From contig JABELC010000011.1 in the NCBI GenBank assembly GCA_028455995.1, positions 620,001 to 684,000 of the forward strand: DNA of 64,000 nucleotides, read 5' to 3'. The position numbers were made by a program, and so were the translations under genes. Shown here piece by piece: positions 34,307-44,941 of the stretch. The notes under the pieces were generated by a model that saw only the letters and a list, made by a program, of their open reading frames with translations, made no database searches and was not told where the DNA came from. Positions within the stretch are counted from its first letter, which is position 1; every line of letters begins with the position of its first letter. The DNA comes from Scleromitrula shiraiana (lineage: Eukaryota > Ascomycota > Leotiomycetes > Helotiales > Sclerotiniaceae).

Positions 34307-36360
34307 TTTTTATGTATGTATGATGTCAAAGAGATGGTAAATTGAGATTTGAAGGTTAGATAAATAGGACACACAAGTGCCACACTCGTTTTCAACCGAC
34401 TCTCTAAATCAGTCTATTTGTATAAGAAAATAGGGCTAACATATAAGTTTCTAATGAAAATGATATAAAATACGAGACTCTACTTGAGTCTTTCTTCTCA
34501 TAAAGATATACACTGTATATACCTGCTATACATAGAAATCGACGAGAAAAGTATAAATAAAACAAACAAACAAACAAACAAACGAATGAAAAAAAAGGAA
34601 TCTCAGGACATTACGATAGAAAGAAAAGCACAAAAGAAAAGTACATTTACATATAAACATATAAATACAACACTCAACACAGCCAACAACCAACCAGCCG
34701 ACTGCACAGCCAACGACCCCAAACAACACCAAACCAAACCAAACGCCAACTATAACGCCAATCTGACTATTCCTCTCTATAAATCCACAAATCATGTCAA
34801 GTCCATCAAACCATCATACAGCGCTCCACATCCTCTCAAATAAACAAAGTCAAAAACCACGACTCGGAACCGACAAACCATCGACCCATCAAAACTCATG
34901 AATTTTCAACCGAAAACATTTCAAAATCGCAAGTATAACGATACTAGCAACAGACATCTTTCTATGCATCCGAGATAGAGATAAGGAATGAATGAATGAA
35001 TGAATGAATGAATAAATAAGCAAGGAGGTTAACGAACCGGCCAATGTGCGCTGCGGTCGGTTGGGTTGGTATGTTGGTTGAGCCGCGCGCTAGATGCGAG
35101 GGGTAGAGTCGATTGCCGAGATATCTACTCGAGTAACTCAGTTGTATCTGAAACCAGAGACGAGTAAACGCATCCCTGCGAGGAAAGTAATATCGTACTC
35201 GTATAGATCCTTTGTATCTCGATTAGAGAACTGCGGATATATGATGATGATATCTATCTATTTATCTATCTATCGGTGATTCAAGTAGCATTTAGTAGTT
35301 GAGCGGTTAGACGTCCAACACAGAGTATTGTCGGACCACATACCTGGCTATGTAGCAGAGCAGGTATGGAGGTAAGATGATCTTTCATTCATTCACACAC
35401 AACAACTTTGGTTCTAGACTCCAGCTTCTTCTACTACTCGAGTACGCTTTTGATATAGCATTCTAGCTGTTGGCCAACCAAGCTTTGGGTATTATTTTAT
35501 ATACCCAGACAATTATTATGTGATATACTCAGCCCAAAGCTTATATATAGTATAATGGTAAACTTTAACTAGATATACAGAAGGCGACCTGAGAGGATCA
35601 AGATTTTAATTCTTCGCATCTTATACTCGAGTACGATGAAATTGTTCCCGATAATAATGAGGGAAGCGAGCGATGTTCCCCTAATCTAAAAGCACTACTA
35701 TCCCATCCATATTCCACATTCATAATTTATACATACATACATACATGCAATTATTACTTCTGCCAATGATTTTGCCAGCCTGCCCATGATTCTACAATAC
35801 ATACATGCAGAAGCAGTATCAAAACCAAAACCAGAATCAAAAGCAAAAGCAAAACCAGAACTCCAATAGCAAAAGAAAACTCTCTATCCTTCCTCTTGCC
35901 ATAAATCTGCACTTGCAGATATCGCAAAACCCATACCCACCCATAAGCAACACAAAGCACTAACAACACAAAAATCCAAACACAAACCCCACAACATAGC
36001 CTCAAATCAAATCTGCTCATTCATCTACCAATACATAACGTTTTTTAATTGTTGGTCGAGAATTCTACTTTCCATTCCCAAGTTCCATGTCTATATGAAG
36101 AAACAATGAACTCTACATACAAAAGTGCTCTATACTTCCGTCTATACGTCCGTCTAGCTCATTTCTTTCTTTTTCTCTTCCTTCTCTCTCTAACGCGATG
36201 AATGCAACAATGCCACAAAACCTTTTAACTTCAATGCCAAACGCCATCGCCATGCTCCTTAATAAAACCCAAAACCAAAGCCAAAGCCTAATTGATTGCT
36301 CAATCAATGAGTTGATCAACCAAGCAATACAAACCAACCAAACCACCACCATCACCCCTC
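34307..36360. other. intergenic, simple repeats and a short hydrophobic open frame
   Basis: No firm gene. AAAC repeats lie at about 34559-34583, GAAT at 34986-35013, ATCT at about 35250-35273. A minus-strand frame 36020-35754 with a true ATG could encode 88 residues with two hydrophobic segments (VCVWIFVLLVLCVAYGWVWV and a Leu/Val run), but the second derives from a low-complexity CAAAA/CCAGAA repeat. D-arm-like strings near 35300 and 35560 lack the rest of a tRNA. Confidence 0.4.
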
Positions 36361-37956
36361 CTAATAAACCGCACACCCGTTCTGGGCTCTCGCGAAAGCC
36401 CCCGCAAAAAATTCCTGCATAGCCATGTAATGAAACAAGATGCCCCCCAGCACCGCAAAATGCCACAAATTATGACTGCCCCCAATATAATCAAACGCAC
36501 CAGGACACCACCTCTCGGGCACCTGACTCGCATACACAAACGCACCGACCAGATAAACGGTAATGCTCTTCGCGAGCGGGGTATAGAATTCCGCGGTCCA
36601 CGCTCCTCCCCTCGTGAGATTGAGCTGCAGGACGGGAGCGAACCCAGTTGCGCCAAGCGTGACGTAGAAGGCGACGCGCGCCCATGCCATGTCTGCGCGG
36701 TTGAAGGTGGGGTGCCAGGGGAGGATGACGCCGCCGATGCCAAGGGTGGCGGTCGTGGACATGTAGATCCAGCGGCTGACGGGCTCGCAGTAGAAAGCGG
36801 TGTAGTCTGTAGTCATGATGGAGGCGGCGATGAGGAGGGAGATTCCTGTGTAATCTACGCAGGCGAAGCGTTCCATGAGGGTTTGGTCGGCGACGCTGTT
36901 CATGGTGTGCCAGAGGGTGCTGCAGACGAGGCATTTGCAGGCGGCGAAGAAGAAGCAGGCGGCGATGACGATGTCGGCTTTGGTGCTGAGAGAGAAGGCA
37001 TGGCTGGTGGGGTAGAAATAGAATGCTACGGAGAGTACAATAAGTAGTCCAATTGCATGTGACCAAATATTGACACTCTCGTTTGAAAGACCGAACATAG
37101 ATTGTAGGCATTCCAATTTCGACTCTGAAAATCTGTAACCTTTGACAATGTGAGGGTTGACACGCCAGGGTACTGGAAGATCTTCATATCTGATGAGTCC
37201 ATGTTGTTTTGCTCTGGCAATCGCATGCTCAATATGTTCCTCCATCGTCTCAGCCGCTTTTCTCGCCCTTTCAATACCCTCATCAACCACTTCTCTCGCT
37301 CGACCAAACCCTTCATCAACAACCCTACGTCCCTCATCCATCAAACTCTCCGCTGCACCCCTCAAACCCTGCTCTTTTAATTGATATGCTCTTGCCTCAA
37401 AATCCGACAAAATGCCTTCCAGCAATCCAATGCCCGTATGAGCCTTCTCATGCAACGTCTCCTGCGCAGCCAAAGCATCCTGATACCTCGACTCAACCGT
37501 CTCAACCATAATTCTGGCCCTCCTCTTCCCCGCCCCCAGCACCTCTCCCGAGACCTGCGAACATCTCGCCCTAACTGCCTGTAACGTCGCATACGCTCTC
37601 GAGATACTCGAATCAAAAGTAAGATTTCCGTATTTCTCCAGAAAATCCAATCTGCGCTCTAGTTCGGACAAGAATAAATCAACCTTTTATTATATAGAAT
37701 CAGCCACTGTCATAATCAATCCATCATAAGACGGATATCCCCCTCTCTCTTCCTCAGGAAAAATTACCTTGAGCAATAACCCCTCTTCTCCATCTAACAC
37801 TTGATCTGAACTACTCCGTCTAGGGTGAAATGAGGAATGCCGCCTCCTATTCAACGGTTTTAAGTCCTCCCTCCCGGACACTTTCGCTGTGGTCGTTATA
37901 TCGATATCATCTTCGTAAGATTCCACCGTTAAGGAGGATGAGGTGGTGCAAACCAT
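36361..37956 (-). CDS. Izh3-like PAQR/hemolysin-III membrane protein
   Basis: Seven-span protein of the progestin/adipoQ receptor (PAQR, HlyIII) family. Yeast Izh proteins influence zinc, sterol and lipid homeostasis. Two exons, 37956-37768 and 37683-36361, encode 503 residues. A long N-terminal part of about 200 residues, rich in Glu, Arg and Ala (SELERRLDFLEKYG, then repeated VDEGFGRAREVVDEGIERAR), is predicted helical and matches the long N-terminal extension of Izh3 rather than Izh1/2/4. The PAQR core begins LPVPWRVNPHIVKGYRFSESKLECLQSMFGLSNESVNIWSH. It carries the conserved His/Asp sites at NIWSH, LWHTM, CVDYTGIS and GGSHNLWHFAVLGGILFHY. The intron (37767-37684) is in phase. The ATG at 37956 is the first in frame; an upstream non-ATG extension exists but is not used here. 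Confidence 0.88.
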
Positions 37957-38463
37957 GATGTCGGTTTGCCTAGGTATGGTATGTATTCCTCGGGTCCTGT
38001 ACACGCAACACGGAGGCGAAGTAGGGAAAGGTAAGGAAATGGAGATTGATTTAGGAAGATAATTGTAGCATAGATAATTTAGGGAATAGCGGAATTGAAG
38101 ATAGGAGGGAGAATAAATAGAGTAAAAAGGTGTTGGTATTGTTAGGGAGGGAAGAAGGGAAGAATGAATGTAGTAGTAGTATAGTAGTATAGTAGGTAAT
38201 AATCTTCAGGTTCAAGGTTCGAGGTTCGAGGTTCGAGATAAGAAGTTAATAGTAAGAAGTAGTATTCGTAGTCGAGTAATCGAAGTAGAAGTAGAAGTAG
38301 AAGTAGGAGAAAGAGAAAAGACAGAGTACAATGAACCCAAGTACAACCACCAAATGAGAGATATGGTATAGTATAGTATAGTATAGTTAGAATAGTATAG
38401 TATAGGAATTGACCGTGCCAAGGCGTGCGTAGTAGCGTTGCTAATCAACCATCACATACAGCG

Positions 38464-38497
<34 letters not shown>

Positions 38498-39674
38498 CAT
38501 GCATGCAACCTAGGAAATTCAAATCCCATCAACAAAAATTATTTAGTTTGCGAAATATCCTGAGGGGTAAATGCACCGGCCTTGATACCCGAAAGCGGAA
38601 GGATCTTATTATTATTAACTTTGAAATATTTAAGATTTTTGGCGGCTCCACATCAATATTAATCCGTACCTCCGCTTGCTTAAGAGTGGCTGGAAAAATT
38701 GTTGAGTTCTTATATCTTCGTAGTTTTTCGGATAAAATACCTTGGAAAACCTTCGTATTATTATTATTGTCCACCGGGGTATATTGTATATTTGAATTAT
38801 TATTATTCAATTCAATTTAGTAATATAATAAAGCCCTTCATTCCTTCACTACTGTATTACTGTCTTAAATCTTAGATTTGATTCTAGGTACAAAAGTACC
38901 CTCCCTAACAATGAATTAAGTAAAGAACTTCTTGTTTCTTCAATGAAACAAAAAATGCGCTTTGTTCACAACTCCCCCATACATATATACATACGTACCC
39001 CCCTAACATGCATTAACATAGTATATATACAGCGTTATCAATTCGTCACTGAAACATCCAAGCAATAGCATCCAAGCAATAGCATCCAAGCAATATAATA
39101 GTCCCCGAGATCAGGTCCCTCAAAATTGCTCAATCGACATGCGGCGGCAAATGCGCAGAGCAGAATCTTGGATGGAAACATTCCATTCAGGTACCACAAA
39201 CCTTCCGACTTCCTATCAAGATTCACTGCATGAATATTGGAAATTTAGTTAATGTATATTTTTATATCATTTGACAACAGACAGACAGATAGATAGATAG
39301 ATATGTACAATAATAGATAGTACAAATTAACCTTCATTCATTCAACTGAGGTGTACAACAAACAACTCGACAAGGAATATATATATCTATCTATCTATCT
39401 ATCTATATCATTAGAAAAAAGGTAGTAAGTAGCCAGCCACGCCGCCAGACGCGCCAGCCACAACTTCTCCACATACCTAGGGTATATATAGGAAGTTGGT
39501 ATACGTATTAATATAATATATCTAATAAGCACCGGAAAACAAATTAAAATTAAAAAAATTAAAACCTTCAAAAGACTCCAAGCTATGCGTCATTGATCCG
39601 ATTCATTCGTCCACGCGTCCACACGTCCACAAATCCTCCCCATCCCATCATTCATACATAAATCAAACGTTATG
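37957..39674. other. intergenic between Izh3 and CYP51
   Basis: Promoter and leader of the Izh3 gene and 3' region of CYP51. Repeats: GTAGAA/AGAAGT near 38283-38305, GTATA pentamers near 38365-38402, CATATA hexamers at about 38464-38500, AGCAATAGCATCCA units near 39059-39092, and GATA/ATCT tracts near 39290-39304 and 39380-39405. A TTATTATTA-rich AT block lies near 38605-38820. No gene seen. Confidence 0.5.
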
Positions 39675-41365
39675 TTATCTCCTCTCCCATTCAACATTAG
39701 CCGGTTCTAACGGTCTCGAGAACAAACTCGAGTAATCAGTGTCCACAACTTCCTTACTACCATCCGCATTCTTAAACTTAAAGTACCTCACAAGGGTAGC
39801 CATGATGGTGATAAGTTGGACAGTTGCGAATTGTTCACCAATACATCTATGTCTACCAGCACCGAAGGGTAGGTAGGAACTGAACGCTCCCTTGCTAATA
39901 AGTCCATATCCATAATCTTCCTTTTCTTCATCTTCTTCCAGTGTTCGTCCAATGACACCGCCAGATCCGGCATCCCAACGGTGAGGGTTCCATAGCAAGG
40001 GATCTGGGAAGAATTCTTCGTCACGACTGGTGCAACCCGGAGATGCCATAAGGACGTGTGAGGTTGGGACGACATATTTAGTTCCGGTGATTGGCATTGC
40101 TGTTGTGACTTTGCGCATGATTGAGTGAATTGGAGTATGGAGACGAAGTGTTTCCTTCAAGACATTTTGGTGAAGAGTGAGTTTAGAGAGATCCTCGTAT
40201 CTGAGAGCAGGGAGATCGGAGCCTAAAACCTCGAGTTGTTCTTGATACAACTCCTCCATGATATCCGGGCGTGCGGCAAGACGAAGCATAATCCAGGAAC
40301 TAGAAGAAGATGAAGAATGTTGACCGGCCATAAGAAGAGCAATCATCATATTAGCGATTTCCTGATCTGGAACGGGGGTTCCATTCTTGTAACTAGAACG
40401 CATCAACTGCCACATGATATCAGAGGTTTCTCCTTCAGGATTGACCCGTCTCTTTTGAATAATATCCATATAAGTCTTCGCAATAGTTCTCTGCGCATGA
40501 TCGCGTGCACGGTTGTGAGGAAGAGGTGCCCAGTGAAGCATAAAGTTGATCGGACTGAAACCCATATCCAAATCATGATAGAGAGAAGCGAAAGAGGCAT
40601 CGAATCGATCGCGGACTTCCTTTCCTTGTAACGTGTGCGAAGCGGTATAGATTGTAATTTCGGCCATGGCAGGAGGAATATTGGCGGTGCCTTTTTGTCC
40701 CTTGAATACTGAGGAACGCTTGATGAAGTTTTCGACCTCCATTTGGATAATTGGAACGTAGGATTTGAAAGCTTCTGTAGAAAGCCCAATCTTCATGAAC
40801 TATAACACCGTTAACCACTTGTTCATATCTTCAATGCCTGGTTCAAACCAACCTTCTTCTGCTCCATCAATTTCGAATTTGGGCAATCGTACACCACATC
40901 TTTACCAAACACAGGTGTAGTCAACACAGTATAAATTTCCTCCGCATTAACATCCTTCAACTTCCCATTAAGAATAAAGTCATTTCCCTGTCGTCCAAGA
41001 TACACCGTATTTTTCTTCCCCAGCAAAACGAAGGTAAAGCAATCGCCATACTAGACAAGAACAAACAAATATCAGCCGCCAGTCAACAAGTCTATGGAAG
41101 AAGAATATATGTAACAAACCTTTGCCCGATTCCTAAAGAAGAACCCATAAGGATCCATCCCATAAGTAACCGTACTCCCCACCACCGGAAACCAATGGAA
41201 CACCACCGGCGGCTCATTAGGATTCTTGAAGAGTATCTGATTGAGAACATTGAGGACGACAGAGAGAACAAGGAAGGCGGCGATCCCTACAGCGACAACA
41301 GTACCCGTTGAGCGCTGGGAGATTTCCTGAGCCAGTGGCCCGGCTATGGTTTCGAGAATCCCCAT
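39675..41365 (-). CDS. CYP51: sterol 14-alpha-demethylase, cytochrome P450 51
   Basis: ER-bound P450 that removes the 14-alpha methyl group of eburicol/lanosterol in ergosterol synthesis; the target of azole fungicides. Three exons, 41365-41120, 41050-40853 and 40799-39675, encode 522 residues, the expected length. The N-terminus MGILETIAGPLAQEISQRST is followed by a membrane anchor (VAVGIAAFLVLSVVLNVL). Landmarks are the B-C region VFGKDVVYDCPNSKLMEQKK, the I-helix LLMAGQHSSSSSSSW, the K-helix KETLR with LHTPIHSIMRKV, and the heme loop FGAGRHRCIGEQFA with the Cys near residue 466. The Tyr of VVYDCP falls at residue 136, the position often changed in azole-resistant isolates, and is wild type here. 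A GTG slightly upstream is in frame but the ATG at 41365 fits the family. Confidence 0.97.
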
Positions 41366-42310
41366 TGAACTCACAACTTAGATACAATAATGGAAAAGGA
41401 AAGGAAAGGAAAGGAAAGGAATGTATTGTATTGTATCGAGTGTGATGGGTTGGGTTGGGTCAAGTAACAATTAAAACAGAAAATGAAATTTGTATATGTG
41501 GTTTGTATATGTGGTTTGTATAGTCTGAAAGTTGCGAACCTAGGAAATTTAAATAAGGTTTATGAGATTGGGATACATTTTTATTCTTATTTATTTTTAT
41601 TTTTTATTTCAAGGGGGCAGCAAGGGTGGTTTCCATCTGGTACCTGAACGGAGATGGGGAGTGAAGTAGTAAAATATTAGTTATGAATTGAAGAAAAATG
41701 ATTGGTCAAGTAGAGATTCCAGAAATTCGTGTTCGTACCTTAACTTTCTTTTTGGTTAGTTCGGATTTTCGCTGTAGATTCTTTGACGCATGTTTATTGG
41801 TTCTAGAGTGCTGGAAAAGTCGTAGTCGTACGAGTGATGATGATACTACACATGTGCATCATATAAAAAACGAACCATTTATCATTGGAAGATTTACTAT
41901 CATTATGACATGATGCTATTTATTAGATTATTAGAATTAGAAGGTTCAATGCTTCAAGCACTCCAGGACTGTTAATTTAATTATGATCTTTCTAACCGTG
42001 ATTGTTAATAATCCCAGTTAGGGGTGGGTAGGTGAGGATTTTCGTCTGATAGATCAATGCTATTCTCGTGGAGTTCTCGAAACGGTGATGATGTCTAGCT
42101 GTAGCCCAAATGCTGTTCTCGCCAAATTTGAACCATTTTACTCTACTAACAACATAATGTTTCTGTCTTTCAAATTGAAATAAAGATCCTAAAACCCCAA
42201 TGACTGTCCATGAAGCCGTATGCCGATAATATTATACATTGAACCCATTTCCCCTTCCCATTCCCTAATGATGCCAGCAAAATGAAAGGTAATACTCTAA
42301 CATTATTAAA
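41366..42310. other. CYP51 upstream region
   Basis: AAAGG pentamers at about 41395-41420 sit about 30 bases before the CYP51 start, followed upstream by a repeated TTTGTATATGTGG near 41487-41521. No inserted element or promoter duplication of the kind seen in some azole-resistant fungi is obvious. The rest holds no gene. Confidence 0.5.
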
Positions 42311-44063
42311 TTATTCGAGTATCTGCAACTCATCCTGCCTATTTGGGGCAAAATCATCCTTCCACAGATCCCACAATCTTTCAAGTTCCGTCACATACTC
42401 TTCATGTAATCTATCAATCTCTTCCTGCTCTGGCTTTTGATTCTGCGCTACCCTTATTGGTCGCCCAACCACAATATTCAGTGGTCTTCTATAAGGCATT
42501 AACCCAACATCGTAGTTGAAGACACCTCTAGCATGGAATAAAGGAATAGTAAAACCAAGCATTTTCTTCACAAGTAGTTGGAACCTGTGAATGTTGGGAT
42601 GCGTATCTGCAGAGTATTGATCGTATAGATCATTCTCACCGAATGCCAAAACAGGAACGAGATCTGCACCTGTTCTTAGTGCCATCTTTACAAATCCCTT
42701 GCGACGTTTCAGAACCAATCTAAGACTGTATGGCTGTGCATCTAATGATTCTCGCGCACCGCCTACGACGATGGTGATTGCACGGCCCATGCCCTCCTAC
42801 ATAAAGCAATTAGTTTTAGTTTGCTTAGGATGGACTCCCGTGGAATCTCAACATACCTTGTTTGGACCCCCCTTGGAAAGAAGATTCTCACAGGACTCTC
42901 TTGATACAGATCCTAGACCCATTGCCAACGCATAATCACGATATAAGGGGATCCTGAAATTGGAATCCAATGTAAGAAGTGTATTCTTGATGCCAGGAAA
43001 AAGTTGAGAGAAACCGAGAGCTTCTGTCGCGAATGCTGCAAAGGCACCATGAGAAATGATTCCGTGGGGATGATAACCAAATATGTACTTTCGTGTAGGC
43101 GGAAGCTCTTGTGTTCTATGCAACCTAGCAGGGAAGTAAGATGCAAATAGTGACCACACAGGTAAGGAGCGCAAGAAGTCCGATCGATGTGATAGAGTTC
43201 CGGATGTAGAGGCTTTAGATACAGCGCAGTAGATCATGTAGGGTATCAACATTGGCCAGAAAAGAGGTATAGCGCATAGGAAAAAGAATGTGGATACGCA
43301 AAGGGCGATGCAGAGGGTATGGAAGAGGACCAGTAATGTTTGGAGTCGTCGCTGGAGCGGCACATTCATGGGGGCCCATCTTATACCACTTGTCTGCCAT
43401 CGCTGTCCAGCCTGTCTCCCACTAACAAGGGTTTCATCTTTTCGTCTTGGTGCTTGCTCGCGGTCTGTTTGAAGCGCTTTCTCGTAGTCTTCTGAAGGTT
43501 TCACACTGATGAGCTTGCTGCCGTTTCGTTCCCCTTTGATCTTCTCAAAAACAGTGTTATTGTCATCATCGTTTTTAGTCTCGGGGCTGGACGATTGCTT
43601 CGCGCTCTCATAATCATCGACTTTATCATGGACTCCATTAGTTTTATGCGCAGATGGTTTTCGATGCTTATATCGAGGCGGGGACTTTGGGGTATCGTCA
43701 AGGCCCTGCAATGAATGTCAGTACTTGGTCAGGAACAAATGACTGAGCACAAACCGTCGCCGAGTATTCTGATTTAGATTCCTGCCTTTCGATATTTGGT
43801 CTGTTTTCTTTCTGGCTTGTAGAGTTTGAATCTATAATTCTTAGAACTGATACTTTGTGCTTAGGCTCGCTTTCTATAGCACCATTTGCCTTTGCAGCAT
43901 ATCCATCGATTGAACCATTCCATTGATGCCCATTAACGACCCCATTTTCATCTGTCTGAACGGGATTTTCTTCGACCGCATCGGCATAGCTTTTAGGTGG
44001 GAGATTTTGTTTTTCGCGATCTTCGGGCAATGCTGGTTCGGCCATTGCAATTGGGCCCGCCAT
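42311..44063 (-). CDS. DGA1: diacylglycerol O-acyltransferase 2
   Basis: ER/lipid-droplet enzyme that transfers an acyl group from acyl-CoA to diacylglycerol, the last step of triacylglycerol synthesis. Three exons, 44063-43755, 43705-42857 and 42796-42311, encode 547 residues. The N-terminal ~220 residues are polar and look disordered (many Lys, Glu, Ser, Asn). Then come MNVPLQRRLQTLLVLFHT and a hydrophobic hairpin (LCIALCVSTFFFLCAIPLFWPMLIPYMIY). The catalytic motif YIFGYHPHGIISHGAF lies near residue 315. Further landmarks are RESCENLLSKGG, AITIVVGGARESL, LKRRKGFVKMALRTGADLVPVLAFGENDLY, RGVFNYDVGLMPYRRPLNIVVGRPI and LHEEYVTELERLWD. Both introns are in phase. It is longer than yeast Dga1 because of the N-terminal extension. 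It lies downstream of CYP51 on the same strand, about 950 bases away, so not an operon. Confidence 0.95.
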
Positions 44064-44941
44064 TGGATGGGAACAGTGTAATATTAGGAAAGAGTATTTA
44101 GTTGATGAAAAGTAGTCTTTTTAATGAGTGAAAGAATAAATTAAATAGAACGCGATATTTAGTATGAAACAAATGAAGATTATGCTCGTCCTAGCTCACA
44201 TTCCTTATTATCGTGATTGAGCATTCGAGAGCAAGAAATATCTATGACGTGCCCCCGGCTACTGGTTGTTCGCAGCTGGAAAAGGTCCGAGTTATCGCTA
44301 ATCTTGTACTAACATTTAAACATCTAGCATTGATGTGCAGTTTGCTCGTACCTGACAGCCATGACGATTATTAGGTGGTTTGAAAGTATTACATTCTTTA
44401 TTAATAGTTTTCAGTGAATGTCATGATTAAGCATGTTGGTAAATCCTCAAAGGAAAATAGTAAATTGTTTGAGATCTGGCAGTCCACATACTTCTTTTCT
44501 TATCATAACTTAATCTCACTGATGATTGTAATTTACGATGATCGAAACTCCATCCAGGTATGTTGACATAAAAAAAAACATAAAGCAGGCTGCATTCTGT
44601 CGATCACAGCGAGTAAACAAATATAAATACATAGCTCATGGTTTGCCCCCTATTCCCCCTTCAATCCTTTTCGATAAACCTTCTCTACTTCAGAAGATCA
44701 AACAAAATGTGCTGCCAGCCAATTCTATGGAAAAAGTAGTGTTACTTTTTTGAGATCCCACCTAACGATACCTCCCAGAATGAACGCCCCCTCCATCAAT
44801 GATTGATTGAAAAAACGTGCAAAGGCATTAGGACAAGTATGACCGCATATTTTCGCTACCCAACTCCGTGATATCTTTGTACATCAGCCATGATTTTGGT
44901 ATAGAACGGCTTCGTGTACTTGCGTCCTATGGGTATTGTTG
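44064..44941. other. intergenic between DGAT2 and the C2H2 gene
   Basis: 878 bases holding the DGAT2 promoter and the 3' end of the C2H2 gene, both on the minus strand. No gene or repeat of note. Confidence 0.5.

Noticed and set aside
35287..35360. Second tRNA-like string (TAGTTGAGCGGTTAGACG)
   Set aside because: A-box-like only; no B box and no closing acceptor stem.
35540..35625. tRNA-like string with TAGTATAATGGTAAAC, resembling a D arm
   Set aside because: No acceptor pairing or proper T arm can be formed; the candidate T loop lacks TTCGA and the stem has a mismatch.
35754..36020. 88-residue two-span membrane protein
   Set aside because: The second hydrophobic segment is the translation of a low-complexity repeat; no supporting evidence for a gene.
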